Counted from the first letter of the stretch, positions 31,487-41,173 are shown. The stretch: DNA of 64,000 bases from Mycobacterium spongiae (GCF_018278905.1 NZ_CP046600.1:1984001-2048000); one strand, 5' to 3'. Made by a program: numbers and translations. The notes: generated by a model from the sequence alone, not told the origin.

Positions 31487-32781
31487 GCGTCAACGCTAGC
31501 TCGGCTTCGGCTCGCGTGCGTCAACCACGTCGGATCGATACCGCCGTCCAGCCGGTCCTCCGCTTTGGCGTCCAGATAGCGGAAGTACAGCACGGTGAAG
31601 ACCACGATCAGCAGCAGCGACCAGCCGTAGGTGATCTTGAGGTATTCCAGCGCCCGGCCCCACCTCATCCAGTTGAAGAGCAGCCAACGGTCCAAGGTCA
31701 TGAACCCGTAGATTCCCAGCCACGCCGGCCAGTTGCGGATCACCGAGTTGGGCAGCACCACCGTCATCAGGAACGGGAACAACATCATCGAGTAGTAGCC
31801 CTGGGCCAGCGACATGACCAGCCACGACCACAGCAGCAGCACGCCTGACGAGGTCGCGTACCAGAACAACGGATCACGGGTGCGGTAATAGCGGTACAGC
31901 AGCCACAGGCTGGCGATGGCGATCGCCGTGAACAGGATCCGCAGGAATACGATCAGCCATGTGGGCAATCCGAAGTAGACGCCGTTACCAAGAATGGAGC
32001 TGTTGAAGTAGTCCCGGGTGCCCAGGATGTAGGGCAGGGTGCGGGTGAAAAAGTTCATCGAATCGCTGACCAGCGGCAACGCGGCCAGGTTGATGACGAC
32101 CGGCAGCACGATGGCGGCGGTCAGCGCCCGCCACTGGCGATTTAACAGCGGCAGCAGCAGCAACGGCCCCAGGACCGGCTTGAGCACCAACGTCAGCCCG
32201 ATCGCCAAACCGGCCCACCACTCATGGCCGGCCTTGCCGTCCAGCAGCCACCTGAGGAACAGCACCTCGAGCAGCAGGATGCACCCGTTGATGTTGGTGA
32301 ACACCAGGGTGTTGGTCACGGTTTCGGTGACATACATGGCCAGCAGCAGGGCCGGGGCAGCCACGGAGTTCAGGGTGTAGTTGAACAACCGCAGCAGCAA
32401 ATAGGCGGCCAGCAGGATGGCCACCGTGTTGATCAGGATGAACAGGTAGCGCGACGGGGCGAACGGCAAGTATCCGAACGGCGCCATGAGCAGCGTCCCG
32501 CCCGGTGGGTACAGATAGTGCGGGTCGACGTAGTCGAAATGCTCGTTATAGATGTCCCAGCCACGCCGGAAATTGACCACTGCCCGGTAAACCGGCTTGA
32601 AATCGTCGGTGATGTTTCCGTTGGTGGTGAGCACAATGGTGCGGTGCAGCACCGAGAGGATGGCCGCTGGCCACAGCACCGCTCGCAGGATTGCCGCGGT
32701 GCTCGGTGGGCTGGTGCGGGGACGGAATGGGGCCTGTATCCAATCGCGCAGGCCGGTCGGGGTGGAGTCTGCTGCCGTCAC
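31483..32781 (-). CDS. aftC: Arabinofuranosyltransferase AftC
   Basis: Homologue of Rv2673. Membrane GT-C glycosyltransferase that uses decaprenylphosphoryl-arabinose to make alpha-1,3 branch points in arabinogalactan and lipoarabinomannan. The 432 residues contain about ten membrane helices (for example YLFILINTVAILLAAYLLLRL and LAIGLTLVLKPVLGPLLLLP) and an early periplasmic loop with the conserved acidic residues (ITDDFKPVYRAV, FDYVDPHYLYPPGG). Transcribed first, then msrB with an overlap. Confidence 0.93.
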   Translation of the reverse strand: MTAADSTPTGLRDWIQAPFRPRTSPPSTAAILRAVLWPAAILSVLHRTIVLTTNGNITDDFKPVYRAVVNFRRGWDIYNEHFDYVDPHYLYPPGGTLLMAPFGYLPFAPSRYLFILINTVAILLAAYLLLRLFNYTLNSVAAPALLLAMYVTETVTNTLVFTNINGCILLLEVLFLRWLLDGKAGHEWWAGLAIGLTLVLKPVLGPLLLLPLLNRQWRALTAAIVLPVVINLAALPLVSDSMNFFTRTLPYILGTRDYFNSSILGNGVYFGLPTWLIVFLRILFTAIAIASLWLLYRYYRTRDPLFWYATSSGVLLLWSWLVMSLAQGYYSMMLFPFLMTVVLPNSVIRNWPAWLGIYGFMTLDRWLLFNWMRWGRALEYLKITYGWSLLLIVVFTVLYFRYLDAKAEDRLDGGIDPTWLTHASRSRASVDA

Positions 32782-32878
32782 CAGCGCACCGTACAGCCGC
32801 GCGGGCAGGCTAAGCCCGCCGGCCCCACCTTGCTCGCGGGCGCGGGGCGGAGCCGGGCAGCCGGACCCGCCCGAAGCA

Positions 32879-34468
32879 TCAAGCGGGGCAATAGGTGTCG
32901 GTTTCGGGGAGCTCGCCGGTGTCGAGATATCCGACCAGTGGCGGCACGGCGCACGACGAGTAGATGGTGGCGCCGTGGCCGATGCCCTGCCACATCACCC
33001 GCTTGCTCGCGGCGTTTGCGTTGATGATGGTGGCGGCGGTCGCGGCGACGCCGTCCAATCCCACGATCGGGTCGTTCTGGACACCCAACAACAGAACGTC
33101 GACCTTGAGATCCTTGGGCGGTTCCGGGGCCGAGTTACTGGGCCAGTGCACGCATTTGATCAGGTTGAGAGCGCCGACGGTACCGAACTGCGGGTAAAGC
33201 TTGCCCCAGGCAACCACCAGTTCGCGGACCCGATCCGGCGTCGGGCGGTGGATCGCGTCGCTGCATGAGCTGACGAACTGGCCATCGGTGTCCCGGATGG
33301 CATCGGCGCGGGTGATCAGGTTGGTCAGCATGTTCATGTCGCCGGTGCGGGCGGCGGCCACTGCGTCGGCGAGGGTCGTGGTGTTGTTGACCCGGCCACC
33401 CCTCGGGAAACCCAAGGTGGTGGTGATCGCGTTGGCGATGGCCGCCACCGATCGGCCGCCGGGTCCATCCCCGGACCGGGCGGCGCTCAACAGGTCATCG
33501 ATGGCCGCCTTCGGATCGGGGCCCAGCGCGCAGCCCACCGCGACGCATTGGGCGGCGAAGGCGTCGAGTGCGGCCTGCTGGCCTTTGACCTGTTGCTCGG
33601 CCGCGGCTTCTTCGCTGACCCCCAGGGCAATGGGGGAGTCGAGAATCAATCGGGCGACCTTGTCGGGACGCTCTCCTGCGTAGGTCAGTGCCACCTGGGC
33701 GCCGTTGCCGATTCCGATGAGGGCGATGGCCGGCACATCCCACAGATCGCGCAAGCGCTCGATGTCCGAAGCGGCGTGGGTGTTGTCGTAGGCGGAGGCG
33801 CCCGGCGCGATGACGTCGGTGCAGTCGGTGGTTGCGGTGTTGGAGATTTCCGAGAGATTGGCCACGGGGTCGTCGCCGGTCTCGAATTGGGCCTGGGAAC
33901 GCATCTCCTCGCGGTCGAACAGATCGCGGCAGTCGATCGGGCTCGACATGCCGATTCCGCGGCGGTCGATGGCGACGATGGGGTGGCTGCGCAGCACATC
34001 GGCACCCGCGTGGGACAGCCAGACCGGCAACTGCATCGACGACGGCAGATCGGATCCGGTGGTCAACACGAGGGGACCGGCGTCGCGGGGGGTCTGGTTT
34101 GACCGGGCTCTCACTACGCCAATGTTGACCGAGGAGGACCCGCCATTGATCGGGTCGAGGTCGGTGTCGAAGCTCGCGCAGTCCAGCCGGATCCCAGGTG
34201 CGGCCGCGACCCCCGCGTCGGAAGAGACCTGCGACGTGCAGTCACGCCACGACAAGTGGTTCTTGGGTGCTGCGATGGGCGGTGGGCCGGTCTGCGGCGT
34301 TGTCGTGGTGGCTTCGCCTTGTGGTCGGGCACCGGAGTCGGTGGCAAAGCGAGGCCCGGCGCCCAGGGCGGGCACGCAGCCGGCCAGCACCATCGTCACC
34401 GAGGAGGCCAGCGCAACCAGGATCGTTGCGGACGTGATGTGCCGACTCATGCCGACCACCCTAGCCAC
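32879..34468 (-). CDS. Exported lipoprotein-like alpha/beta hydrolase homologue
   Basis: Homologue of Rv2672, labelled a secreted protease. The 529-residue protein has a signal peptide with lipobox LAGC (28-31), then an alpha/beta hydrolase of the TAP-like tripeptidyl-aminopeptidase type: PIVAIDRRGIGMSSPIDCRD, and near the end LLGVQNDPIVGLDG and GIGHGATIYSSC with a candidate Asp and His. At the nucleophile elbow it reads G252-I-G254-N-G256 instead of G-x-S-x-G, so the usual serine is absent. Several cysteines suggest disulfides outside the membrane. It may be a binding or scaffold protein rather than an active protease. Confidence 0.85.
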   Translation of the reverse strand: MARVVGMSRHITSATILVALASSVTMVLAGCVPALGAGPRFATDSGARPQGEATTTTPQTGPPPIAAPKNHLSWRDCTSQVSSDAGVAAAPGIRLDCASFDTDLDPINGGSSSVNIGVVRARSNQTPRDAGPLVLTTGSDLPSSMQLPVWLSHAGADVLRSHPIVAIDRRGIGMSSPIDCRDLFDREEMRSQAQFETGDDPVANLSEISNTATTDCTDVIAPGASAYDNTHAASDIERLRDLWDVPAIALIGIGNGAQVALTYAGERPDKVARLILDSPIALGVSEEAAAEQQVKGQQAALDAFAAQCVAVGCALGPDPKAAIDDLLSAARSGDGPGGRSVAAIANAITTTLGFPRGGRVNNTTTLADAVAAARTGDMNMLTNLITRADAIRDTDGQFVSSCSDAIHRPTPDRVRELVVAWGKLYPQFGTVGALNLIKCVHWPSNSAPEPPKDLKVDVLLLGVQNDPIVGLDGVAATAATIINANAASKRVMWQGIGHGATIYSSCAVPPLVGYLDTGELPETDTYCPA

Positions 34469-34480
34469 TGGCCGGGTCTG

Positions 34481-35242
34481 CTAGCCCCTGACGTAGCGCG
34501 TGTACAGGTAGCCCGCGTCGTCGGTGAGGATGTGGGCGCGGCGCATCTGGGTGATCAGCTGGGTAGGGCTGGTAGCGATCCGAGAGGCCTGGCCGCCGAC
34601 GACCACCGGCGCGATCGTCAGGCACAGATCGTCGACCATCTCGCGAGCAACGAAAGCGCCGAGCAGCGTCGGTCCACCTTCGGTCAGGATGCGGCGCAGA
34701 TCGCGTCCGGCGAGCAGTGCCACGAGTCTGGCCTCATCGACCCTGGTCGGGTCGTCGCCCGAGCAATCGATGACCTCAGCGAGGTCGGCGAGCCGGCGGC
34801 GCGTCTCGTCGGCGACATCGGAACAGGTGAACACCAGCGGCGACACCTCGGTCCGCGTGAACACACCAAGACTCCGGTCAAGCTGGCCCGACCCCGTGAC
34901 GATCGCCAACTGTGGGATTTCGCTTTGATTGCGAGCTTGCCGCCGTTGCCGCTGAGCCACACCGAGCTGCGCCCCCGAGTAACCCTCGGTGCGCACGGTG
35001 CCGGCCCCGACCACGATGACATCGGCGAGTTCACGCAACAGATTGAAGACGAATCTGTCGCCGGGTCCGGCCAGGCCGCCGGTGGTGCCGTCAACGGTGG
35101 CACCGCCGTCGAGGCTGGTGATGAAGTTCGCGCGCACCCAGGTGCTGTCTTGCCCTTCCGGATAGCCGTAGAGCTGGGGCAGTTCGCCGTCGGTGAGTTC
35201 GCGCTCCCCCCCGAGCAGCGTCAGCGGTGTGTCGGCGGGCAT
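34481..35242 (-). CDS. ribD: RibD C-terminal reductase-domain protein
   Basis: Homologue of Rv2671. A 253-residue stand-alone RibD_C/dihydrofolate-reductase-fold protein: FITSLDGGATVDGTTGGLAGPGDR, VIVVGAGTVRTEG and LTEGGPTLLGAFVAREMVDDL carry the NADPH and substrate contacts of the family. The deaminase half of true RibD is missing. In M. tuberculosis this protein can act as a reserve dihydrofolate reductase when overproduced (antifolate resistance). Divergent from the ZapE-like gene with 34 bp between starts. Confidence 0.9.
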   Translation of the reverse strand: MPADTPLTLLGGERELTDGELPQLYGYPEGQDSTWVRANFITSLDGGATVDGTTGGLAGPGDRFVFNLLRELADVIVVGAGTVRTEGYSGAQLGVAQRQRRQARNQSEIPQLAIVTGSGQLDRSLGVFTRTEVSPLVFTCSDVADETRRRLADLAEVIDCSGDDPTRVDEARLVALLAGRDLRRILTEGGPTLLGAFVAREMVDDLCLTIAPVVVGGQASRIATSPTQLITQMRRAHILTDDAGYLYTRYVRG

Positions 35243-35276
35243 GAGTCTGATTGCAGCACGTCGCTACAGTGCCAGC

Positions 35277-36344
35277 ATGCACGGGTCCACCTCCGCGAAC
35301 GTCTCGGCAGCCGTCGGTCAGGTGGGGCGGCTGGTGGATCGCCATCCGACGGTGTCGCCGGGGCGCCTGATCTCGCAACTGCGGCCGCCGCCGACGTTTG
35401 CCGAAGTCAGCTTCGCGACGTATCGACCGGACCCGGCCGAACCGACCCAGGCTGCCGCGGTGCAGGACTGCCAAGAGTTCTGCCGGCAGGCCGTCCAGCG
35501 GCGGGCGGGCCGCAAGAAACTGTTCGGCAGACGGACGGTGTTGCCCGGTGTCGGGTTGTACCTGGACGGCGGGTTCGGTGTGGGCAAGACCCACCTGCTG
35601 GCCTCGGCGTACTATCGGCTGCCCGGAGACGGGCCGGAAGCGCCCACGCGTCCCAAGGCCTTCGCGACCTTTGGCGAACTCACCCAGCTGGCCGGGGTGT
35701 TCGGCTTCGCCGAATGCATTGAGTTGCTCGAGCATTACACGGCCATCTGTATCGACGAGTTCGAGCTGGACGATCCGGGGAATACCACGCTGATTTCGCG
35801 GATGCTATCGCACTTGGTTGAGCGGGGCGTATCGGTGGCTGCCACGTCCAACACACTGCCCGAACAGCTCGGCGAAGGCAGGTTCGCCGCTCAGGACTTT
35901 CTGCGGGAGATCAATACGCTGGCAGGGATATTCACCACCGTGCGGATCGAAGGACCCGACTACCGGCACCGAGATCTGGCGCCGGCACCCCAACCGTTGA
36001 CCGACGCGGAGGTGGCCGCCGGCGCGGCAGCCCACCGGGGCGCGACGCTCGACGACTTCGACGCGCTCTGCGCACACTTGGCGACCATGCACCCCTCGCG
36101 GTATCTCTCGTTGATCGAGGGCGTGACCGCGGTCTTCCTGACCGGCGTGCATGGCATCGACGACCAGAGTGTTGCGCTGCGACTGGTCGCGCTGACCGAT
36201 CGCCTGTATGACGCCGGCATCCCGGTGGTGGCTTCCGGAGAAAAGCTCGACACGATCTTCAGCGCGGACATGCTGGCCGGGGGCTACCGCAAGAAATACC
36301 TGCGGGCCACCTCGCGGCTGCTGGCGCTGACGGCCGGCGGCTAG
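35277..36344 (+). CDS. zapE: AFG1/ZapE-family P-loop ATPase
   Basis: Homologue of Rv2670c. The 355-residue protein has Walker A GGFGVGKTHLL near 98-108, Walker B ICIDEFELDDPG, and sensor-like SVAATSNTLPEQLGEGRF, as in ZapE, the FtsZ-associated cell-division ATPase of proteobacteria and mitochondrial AFG1. A function in division is known for E. coli ZapE only. ATG at 35277 avoids overlap with ribD; the open frame extends 84 bp further upstream. Confidence 0.9.
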   Translation: MHGSTSANVSAAVGQVGRLVDRHPTVSPGRLISQLRPPPTFAEVSFATYRPDPAEPTQAAAVQDCQEFCRQAVQRRAGRKKLFGRRTVLPGVGLYLDGGFGVGKTHLLASAYYRLPGDGPEAPTRPKAFATFGELTQLAGVFGFAECIELLEHYTAICIDEFELDDPGNTTLISRMLSHLVERGVSVAATSNTLPEQLGEGRFAAQDFLREINTLAGIFTTVRIEGPDYRHRDLAPAPQPLTDAEVAAGAAAHRGATLDDFDALCAHLATMHPSRYLSLIEGVTAVFLTGVHGIDDQSVALRLVALTDRLYDAGIPVVASGEKLDTIFSADMLAGGYRKKYLRATSRLLALTAGG

Positions 36345-36985
36345 AGCTCGCGAACCATCACGTAGTCGTTTTCGGTGTGGGTGCCAAGCTGAAATGTTCT
36401 GGTGCCGTTGATCCGAAAACCGCTCTTCGCGTAGAAGCGCTGTGCGCGTGAGTTTTTCTGGTTGACGCCCAGCCACACGCAGTGCACGCCCCAATCGCCG
36501 GCGGCGGCAAGTGCGGCATTCATCAATGCGGTCGACATGTCGGTGCCGTGAAAGTCCGGCAGCAGATACATCTTGGACAGCTCGGCGGTGGGCCGGGTGC
36601 CGACCGCGCGCGCCACGTCGGCCGGCAGATCCCGCTCGGAACCACCGCGAACGAGCATGGCGTATCCGACAATTCGGCGATCATGCTGGGCGGCCAGAAT
36701 GGCGCGCCGCGCATCGGCCAGATACTCGGCGAAGCGGGTGGCGGACAAGTTGGCGTCGACGAACGAGGCGACGTGGTCCGCGGGCACCGAGGGGGGACAC
36801 GCCAACGGAAAAGTGCGTGCGGCCACCGAGGCCAGTTCCCGCGCCAGCCCGGCGGCGTCGACGCCATCCGTCGAGGCGAGGTAGACGGTCAGGTCAGAGG
36901 TTCCACTGGGCGAGGTGGTGGCCCGTCTTCCTGTCCAGGAGCACGACGGTCGAGACCGGATCGCGGTAGGCGTCCCAGTACACAC
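36341..36985 (-). CDS. GNAT family acetyltransferase
   Basis: Homologue of Rv2669. GNAT core: RRIVGYAMLVRGG, the acetyl-CoA loop in MYLLPDFHGTDMSTALM, and VWLGVNQKNSRAQRFYAKSGF, ending NDYVMVREL. Substrate unknown. The start is not clear: homology begins at about 36892, where no ATG or GTG is in frame; the nearest are GTGs at 36985 and 36991, which would overlap the preceding gene by about 90 bp in another frame. Converges with the ZapE-like gene with a 4-bp overlap of stops. Confidence 0.75.
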   Translation of the reverse strand: MCTGTPTAIRSRPSCSWTGRRATTSPSGTSDLTVYLASTDGVDAAGLARELASVAARTFPLACPPSVPADHVASFVDANLSATRFAEYLADARRAILAAQHDRRIVGYAMLVRGGSERDLPADVARAVGTRPTAELSKMYLLPDFHGTDMSTALMNAALAAAGDWGVHCVWLGVNQKNSRAQRFYAKSGFRINGTRTFQLGTHTENDYVMVREL

Positions 36986-37418
36986 CGCCACGAACAATCG
37001 CCCCCTGCGGGGCGTTGCCCAGCGCGGCGTCGAGCCAATCGGGTGCGTCGCACGGCCGCGGCTTGTAGGCGTCGGCAAAGGGCGTCACGCCGTTGAAGCT
37101 GAAGTTGGTCGCCAGGATGTAGGGGTTGGGCACCTGCACGGCGCGGACGGTCACGTCGGCGCGTGCGACCGAGCTACCGGGGAAGCTCTTGACCGGGACG
37201 CCGCTACGTGTGTAGCCGAACCCTGGCGGCGGCGGGACCGGGACGACGTTGCTGACGGTGACGTCTGCGACGTAGGTGCCGGTATCCACCCGCAGGGTGT
37301 CGCCAATGTGGCCGATCGGCGCGTCGCCGGCCCACGCGTGCGGCGCGGCGGCGCACACGCCGGTGAGGCCCGCGGCAGCGACGAGGAAGGTGCTCAGGAC
37401 GACCAGCCAGCGATGCAT
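36894..37418 (-). CDS. Exported protein, Rv2668-like
   Basis: The 174-residue protein begins with a signal peptide of about 30 residues (MHRWLVVLSTFLVAAAGLTG, cleavage near AWAGDA). The mature part, with DTLRVDTGTYVADVTVSNVVPVPPPPG and KPRPCDAPDWLDAALG, looks like a small secreted beta-rich domain. Function unknown. ATG at 37418 is preceded by GAGGCAAC and gives the same length as M. tuberculosis Rv2668. In that species the next upstream gene is clpC2, which is not here. Confidence 0.85.
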   Translation of the reverse strand: MHRWLVVLSTFLVAAAGLTGVCAAAPHAWAGDAPIGHIGDTLRVDTGTYVADVTVSNVVPVPPPPGFGYTRSGVPVKSFPGSSVARADVTVRAVQVPNPYILATNFSFNGVTPFADAYKPRPCDAPDWLDAALGNAPQGAIVRGGVYWDAYRDPVSTVVLLDRKTGHHLAQWNL

Positions 37419-37545
37419 CGTTGCCTCCTCGGCTCCCTTTTCCGGGACCTTCGCATGATTGCACATCTGGTAGCGCGAAGGGGAGCGGTTGTTCGCGGCT
37501 TCCCGAGATGCACGCGCAGCGTCCGTCTGGGACCATCGGGGAGCT

Positions 37546-37869
37546 ATGAGGCTCTTGCTCACGCTGGCTAGCGTCGCCGCAATGATCGGCATGGCCGCGC
37601 CCGCATATGCCGATAGCACCGATGACGCTTTCCTCGCCGCCCTGGGCCAGGCAGGGATCACCTACCCGGACCCAGGGCGCGCTATCGGGGCGGCCAAATG
37701 GGTATGCGCGCGGATCAATGAGGGCCAGCAGACGGTCGATGTCGTCGACACCGTGCAACGGCTCAACTCCGGGCTCAGCGCGGATCACGCAGCCCAATTC
37801 ACCGCGATCGCGGCCAAGGCGTATTGCCCCGGGGTTCTCGCCCAGCCAGGGGGCGGCAGCGACCGCTGA
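37546..37869 (+). CDS. Secreted DUF732 protein
   Basis: Small mycobacterial exported protein: signal peptide MRLLLTLASVAAMIGMAAP with cleavage at AYA-DST near residue 22, then the DUF732 motif DDAFLAALGQAGITYPDPGRAI and a cysteine pair (WVCARIN, AKAYCPG) that probably forms a disulfide. 107 residues from the ATG at 37546, preceded by CGGGGAG. DUF732 proteins are common in multiple copies in mycobacteria; function unknown. Confidence 0.88.
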   Translation: MRLLLTLASVAAMIGMAAPAYADSTDDAFLAALGQAGITYPDPGRAIGAAKWVCARINEGQQTVDVVDTVQRLNSGLSADHAAQFTAIAAKAYCPGVLAQPGGGSDR

Positions 37870-37935
37870 CCGCAACCACGGGGATTCCCGGTCGGCGACG
37901 GTTGCTTCGTGGTGCTCGCGGGCTAGGGTGCGATC

Positions 37936-39597
37936 ATGGCTGCCGGCGAGCGGTATTTCGACCTCGGCTCCTACCATCGGCCCATCGAAACCTCGTGCGC
38001 CCAAGCACAGGTCTGGTTCGACCGTGGACTGGTGTGGGCATACGCGTTCAACCATGAAGAAGCGATTCGCTGCTTCGAGCAAGCCCTGGAACTCGACCCG
38101 GATCTGGCCATTGCGCGATGGGGGATCGCTTATTCGGTCGGTCCCAACTACAACAAGCAGTGGGCGTCGTTCGACCCGGTCGACCTGTCCACGTCGCTGG
38201 CCCGTGCGCGCAGCGAACTCCTGTTAGCCGCCTCGGGCCGCGTCAGCCCCGTCGAGCGAGGCCTGATCGGAGCCCTGCAGGCCCGCTTTCCCACTGACGA
38301 TCCACAGGACAGCGATGCTTTGGATGCGGGCCTTGCCGCCTACGCCGACGCGATGGTGACGCTGGCCGTCGACTATCCCCGAGACGTCGACGTGCAAGCA
38401 CTGGCCGCCGATGCGCTGGTCAACATCACGGCATGGGCGCTGTGGGACACCGCCACGGGAGAGCCGGCGCCTGGCTCACGGGTGATCGAAGCCAAGCGAA
38501 TCCTCGACGACGCGCTCGCGCGGCCCGAGGGGCGGGAACATCCCGGGATCCTGCATCTGTACTTGCACACCATGGAGATGTCGGGGACTCCGGAGGTTGC
38601 CCTGCCGGCGGCGGACCTGTTGCGTGGCTTAGTGCCCGACGCCGGGCATCTGCAGCACATGCCGAGCCACATCGACGTGCTGTGCGGCGACTACCGCAGC
38701 TCAGTGCTGGCGAATCGTGCTGCGGTGCAAGCGGATCGGCAGTTTCTCAGCCGCGAAGGTCCGCTGAATTTCTACTCGCTCTACCGTGCGCACGACCTGC
38801 ACTTCATCGTCTACTCGGCCATGTTCGAGGGACAATCGCAGGTTGCGTTGCGGGCTGCCGACGAACTAGCCGCCCAGCTGACCGCCGAGCTGCTGTCGAT
38901 CGAATCCCCGCCGATGGCCGACTGGCTGGAGGCGTTCGCGCCGCTGCGGACGCACGTGCTGGTGCGGTTCGGCCGCTGGGATGAGCTGATCGCCCAGTCA
39001 TTGCCCGAAGATCGAGACTTGTACTGCACCACCACCGCGACGGTGCACTACGGACGCGGCATCGCGCTGGCGGCCACCGGTCAGCTCACACAGGCGGATG
39101 CCGAACGCGCCGCATTCGTCGAGGCGTACGGGCGGATACCGGACTCGCGGTATCTGTTCAACAACACCAGCCGCGACATTCTCGCCGTGGCCGCTGCGAT
39201 GCTCCACGGCGAGATCGCCTACCGTCAGCAGCGTTTCGACGAGGCATTCGGGCATCTGCGGCGTGCGGTCGAGCTCGACGACTCCCTGCCGTACGACGAG
39301 CCATGGGGCTGGATGCAGCCCACGCGGCACGCCTACGGCGCCCTGCTCCTCGAACAGGGCCACACTGAGCAGGCGGCCGCGGTGTTCGCCGCCGACCTGG
39401 GCCTGGACCCGACCTTGGCGCGGCCGTGTCAACACCCCCGCAACGTGTGGAGCCTGCACGGGTACCACGAATGCCTGCAGCGGCTGGGTCGTGCCGCCGA
39501 GGCCACGATCGTCGGCCAACAGCTGGCCCTGGCGGTTGCGCGCGCGGACGTGCCGATCCGTGCGTCCTGTGCGTGTCGGCTCGACGTTGCGTCGTGA
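37936..39597 (+). CDS. Tetratricopeptide-repeat protein
   Basis: A 553-residue cytoplasmic protein with TPR-like helices: WFDRGLVWAYAFNHEEAIRCFEQALELDPDLAIARWGIAYS near the N-terminus and FGHLRRAVELDDSLPYDEPWGWMQPTRHAYGALLLEQGHTEQAAAVF near the C-terminus. The middle part has conserved HLPS-like HMPSHIDVLCGDYRSS and YRAHDLHFI. Family members occur widely in bacteria but have no assigned role. 66 bp after the DUF732 gene. Confidence 0.82.
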   Translation: MAAGERYFDLGSYHRPIETSCAQAQVWFDRGLVWAYAFNHEEAIRCFEQALELDPDLAIARWGIAYSVGPNYNKQWASFDPVDLSTSLARARSELLLAASGRVSPVERGLIGALQARFPTDDPQDSDALDAGLAAYADAMVTLAVDYPRDVDVQALAADALVNITAWALWDTATGEPAPGSRVIEAKRILDDALARPEGREHPGILHLYLHTMEMSGTPEVALPAADLLRGLVPDAGHLQHMPSHIDVLCGDYRSSVLANRAAVQADRQFLSREGPLNFYSLYRAHDLHFIVYSAMFEGQSQVALRAADELAAQLTAELLSIESPPMADWLEAFAPLRTHVLVRFGRWDELIAQSLPEDRDLYCTTTATVHYGRGIALAATGQLTQADAERAAFVEAYGRIPDSRYLFNNTSRDILAVAAAMLHGEIAYRQQRFDEAFGHLRRAVELDDSLPYDEPWGWMQPTRHAYGALLLEQGHTEQAAAVFAADLGLDPTLARPCQHPRNVWSLHGYHECLQRLGRAAEATIVGQQLALAVARADVPIRASCACRLDVAS

Positions 39598-39622
39598 CCC
39601 GTCAGGGTGCGGTACCCGCAGG

Positions 39623-41035
39623 TCAGGCGCTTGCCGCAGACGGATTGTCGGGCGGCGTTGCTGGTGGGGGAAGTCGCCCGGGCAGCCTTCGTCGGTACAT
39701 GAGGTAGCCCACGGCCGCCGCAACGGTCAGGCCGGCGCCGATGGCAAGATCTCTCGCCTCCTGGGTCCAGAGCGTCACGACGACCCCGGCAATGGCGATC
39801 AGCGGTGGTAGGGGCCACAGTGGCATCCGAAACGGGCGGGCAAGGCTGCGATCCCGAATGCGACAGATAATGGCCGACATCGCCACCAGCAGGTACACCG
39901 TCGCAATCACAACGCCCGTGAAGGTGATCAGTTTGTGCAGCGAGACAACCATGCACAACAGCCCGTTGCCGGCAAACAGAAACAAAAACCCGCGAACCGG
40001 GACCCTGGACTTGGGGGACACCCGACCGAAGAGAAGCTGTAGCTGCCGCGGCAGCAGCCCATCCCGGGCGGCAGCGTAGTAAGCGCGGGCATACCCGAGG
40101 TTTGCCACCAATCCCGTGTTGAACATCGCCACGACCACGCCGGCCACCAGAATCGCGGCGCCAACCGGACCCATGAGGTGGCGAGCCAGCAGCTCCACCG
40201 GAGAACCATCGGCGATAGTCATCGGAAGATCACGGATCGCTAGCGTCGCGGCGATGACCGCGAGGCACTCGACCACCACCGCCAGCACCGCGGACACCAC
40301 TACGGCGTACGGAATCGCACGCCGCGATCCGGCTGTCTCTTCGGAGAAATACAGGGGCCAGTCGTAGCCGTTGAACGCGAACAGCGCCGGTCCCACCGCG
40401 GCGAAGATGCCGACGATGCCGACACCAACGAGCGCGTCCTGGTGCCCTACCGTCACGGGTTCGGTGAACGGGTTCGTGGCCCCGGAGATGTGGCCAAAGG
40501 CCACGCCGGTAAAGACGACAATGACAACCAGCTCCAGTGCCAGCATGGCCGCGGCGACCCAGCTCGCGGGGGCGATCTTTCCGATGGACAACGCCGTGAT
40601 CAGCGCCATCATCGCCAGGGCCAGCCACCGCGTTGGGATGGCGCTGCCGACGAGCGACGACAGATACGTCGCCGCGGCCACCAGAATCGCGGCCGTCGAC
40701 ACCACCCCGAGGAGCAGGAACAGCACGGTGGTGACGCCACCCCAGACGGGGCCGATGGCACGGCGCACGATGGTGTACGCCCCGCCGGCAGAGGGAAATA
40801 CCGAGCCAACCTCCGCGTAGCACAGCGCCATACACACCGCGATGGCAGAACCGATCACGAACGCCCATACGACTCCGGTCCCCGCGATCTCCAATCCGTC
40901 TCCGTAAATCAGAAACACCGACGTTGTCGGTGAAATCGCCGAGACAGCGATCGCCAGAACGTTCATCGGCCGTAGGGCCGACGCCTCCAGCGTTGTCGGT
41001 GTGCGGTTGGTCCGCTGTTGTCGCCCTCGTGACAT
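39623..41035 (-). CDS. APC-family amino-acid permease
   Basis: The 470-residue membrane protein has about 12 helices, with the APC signature LRPMNVLAIAVSAISPTTSVFLIYGDGL at the start, VGSVFPSAGGAYTIVRRAIG and FAFNGYDWPLYFSEETAGSRR near 215-235, the conserved helix 6 region of amino-acid permeases. Substrate unknown. It converges on the TPR gene (26 bp). I do not recall a homologue at this place in M. tuberculosis. Confidence 0.85.
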   Translation of the reverse strand: MSRGRQQRTNRTPTTLEASALRPMNVLAIAVSAISPTTSVFLIYGDGLEIAGTGVVWAFVIGSAIAVCMALCYAEVGSVFPSAGGAYTIVRRAIGPVWGGVTTVLFLLLGVVSTAAILVAAATYLSSLVGSAIPTRWLALAMMALITALSIGKIAPASWVAAAMLALELVVIVVFTGVAFGHISGATNPFTEPVTVGHQDALVGVGIVGIFAAVGPALFAFNGYDWPLYFSEETAGSRRAIPYAVVVSAVLAVVVECLAVIAATLAIRDLPMTIADGSPVELLARHLMGPVGAAILVAGVVVAMFNTGLVANLGYARAYYAAARDGLLPRQLQLLFGRVSPKSRVPVRGFLFLFAGNGLLCMVVSLHKLITFTGVVIATVYLLVAMSAIICRIRDRSLARPFRMPLWPLPPLIAIAGVVVTLWTQEARDLAIGAGLTVAAAVGYLMYRRRLPGRLPPPATPPDNPSAASA

Positions 41036-41173
41036 AGGAGCTACGCATACCTCCGGGATCGCGACGAATCATCTCTGCTGGCTCGCGGTATGGCGTGATC
41101 GCCGATCGGCAGCGTACGCCCGCAGCTGGGCTGACCTTCCCGAAAGTTATGCTGCGCCCCAGCAATCGACGCA

